Origin: Schleiferiaceae bacterium
Lineage (GTDB): Bacteria; Bacteroidota; Bacteroidia; Flavobacteriales; Schleiferiaceae
DNA length: 14,034 nt
NCBI GenBank assembly: GCA_030829675.1
Contig: JAURAE010000027.1
Span: forward strand, 1 to 14,034
Direction of reading: 5' to 3'
Under the pieces are notes generated by a model, which worked only from the letters and a program-made list of their open reading frames with translations, was not told where the DNA came from and did not search any database. Below, piece by piece: positions 13,680 through 14,034 of this stretch. Within the stretch, counting starts at the first letter, position 1, and the number at the start of each line of letters is the position of its first letter. The position numbers and the translations under genes were made by a program.

Positions 13680-14014
13680 CAGCGTCCGTATTTCTCCAAG
13701 GCCTCTTGACGCTCCTTCTCACGCTCGTATTCTTCATAACAATCGAGCAGGGACACGAGGAATTGGTAATCGTTGAAGGTGCGGATTTCGGTTTCGGAAT
13801 ATTTGCAATAGAACATGAAAGCCTCCATTTCGGCTTTCGGAATGCCCGTCAATTCTTCAATGATTTGGCGGTTGCTGCCCTCTTCGAGCATTTGACGGTA
13901 ATAATCCTCACGTTGCAATTGGCGTAGGGCCTGCAGTTGTTTCGGGCGTTTTCCGAAGCTGTAGTAGAGCAGATCGAGCGGGTTGGCGAGGGTAGGAGCC
14001 ACCGGTTGTGGCAT
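13679..14014 (-). CDS. Small acidic helical protein, possibly 5' incomplete
   Basis: A protein of at least 111 residues that I do not recognise. It is almost all alpha-helical by eye: GKRPKQLQALRQLQREDYYRQML near the start, NRQIIEELTGIPKAEMEAFMFYCKY in the middle, and a highly charged C-terminal helix (CYEEYEREKERQEALEKYGR) that may form a coiled coil. The middle part (IIEELTGIPKAEMEAF) has the look of a small helix-turn-helix or UBA-like helical module, but no family can be named. The first ATG in the window is at 14014. The frame remains open to the window edge, so the true start may lie beyond it. Its TGA overlaps the methyltransferase ATG (TGATG), so the two products are made together. 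Confidence 0.6.
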   Translation of the reverse strand: MPQPVAPTLANPLDLLYYSFGKRPKQLQALRQLQREDYYRQMLEEGSNRQIIEELTGIPKAEMEAFMFYCKYSETEIRTFNDYQFLVSLLDCYEEYEREKERQEALEKYGR

Positions 14015-14034
14015 GCGAATGTCTTCGTTACGCG

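Noticed and set aside
1..14034. Mobile elements, CRISPR arrays, RNA genes
   Set aside because: No transposase, integrase, terminal inverted repeats, regularly spaced repeats or tRNA-like cloverleaf was seen on either strand.

Overview
The window looks like the chromosome of a pigmented member of the Bacteroidota, most likely Flavobacteriales. Start codons lack Shine-Dalgarno sequences, several promoters fit the Bacteroidota TTTG/TTTA-N19-TAnnTTTG pattern, and CrtD, CruF, fused CrtYcd and the LysM/PBP1 protein have a flavobacterial look. Assignments rest on reading motifs and remembered family features; no database search was run. No tRNA, rRNA, CRISPR array, transposase or phage gene was seen.

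Layout. (1) 91-3155, plus strand: guaA (GMP synthase) overlaps the start of a secreted LysM + type-I periplasmic-binding-fold protein. (2) 3207-4859, plus: a PrxQ/BCP peroxiredoxin, crtZ (beta-ring hydroxylase) and a fused CrtYc-CrtYd lycopene cyclase, tightly packed. (3) 4860-6791: an SRPBCC protein (minus), a TerC-family membrane protein (plus) and an unrecognised membrane-anchored protein (minus), interrupting the carotenoid genes. (4) 6859-8977, plus: crtD-type carotenoid 3,4-desaturase and cruF-type carotenoid 1,2-hydratase, overlapping by 8 nt, closed by a bidirectional terminator. (5) 9027-11451, minus: an apparent operon of a secreted DUF4252-like protein, a PadR repressor and a PspC-domain membrane protein, with a likely autoregulatory operator upstream. 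(6) 11690-12238, plus: a CarF/TMEM189/FAD4-type lipid desaturase with its own promoter and terminator. (7) 12397-14034, minus: an exported DsrE-family protein, a SAM-dependent methyltransferase and a small acidic protein translationally linked to it.

How it fits together. CrtYcd would cyclise one end of lycopene, CruF would hydrate the open end, CrtD would desaturate it at C3,4 and CrtZ would hydroxylate the ring, giving a monocyclic saproxanthin/myxol-type xanthophyll. The early genes crtE, crtB and crtI are not here and must lie elsewhere. A peroxiredoxin beside crtZ and a CarF-type desaturase a few kb from the pigment genes make this neighbourhood look like a photo-oxidative and membrane-protection locus. 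CarF-family plasmalogen synthesis is tied to singlet-oxygen-induced carotenogenesis in Myxococcus; applying that here is inference. Nothing seen amounts to a clearly undescribed system. The best leads are the CarF-carotenoid neighbourhood, the PadR operator and operon, and the probable leaderless crtD transcript.
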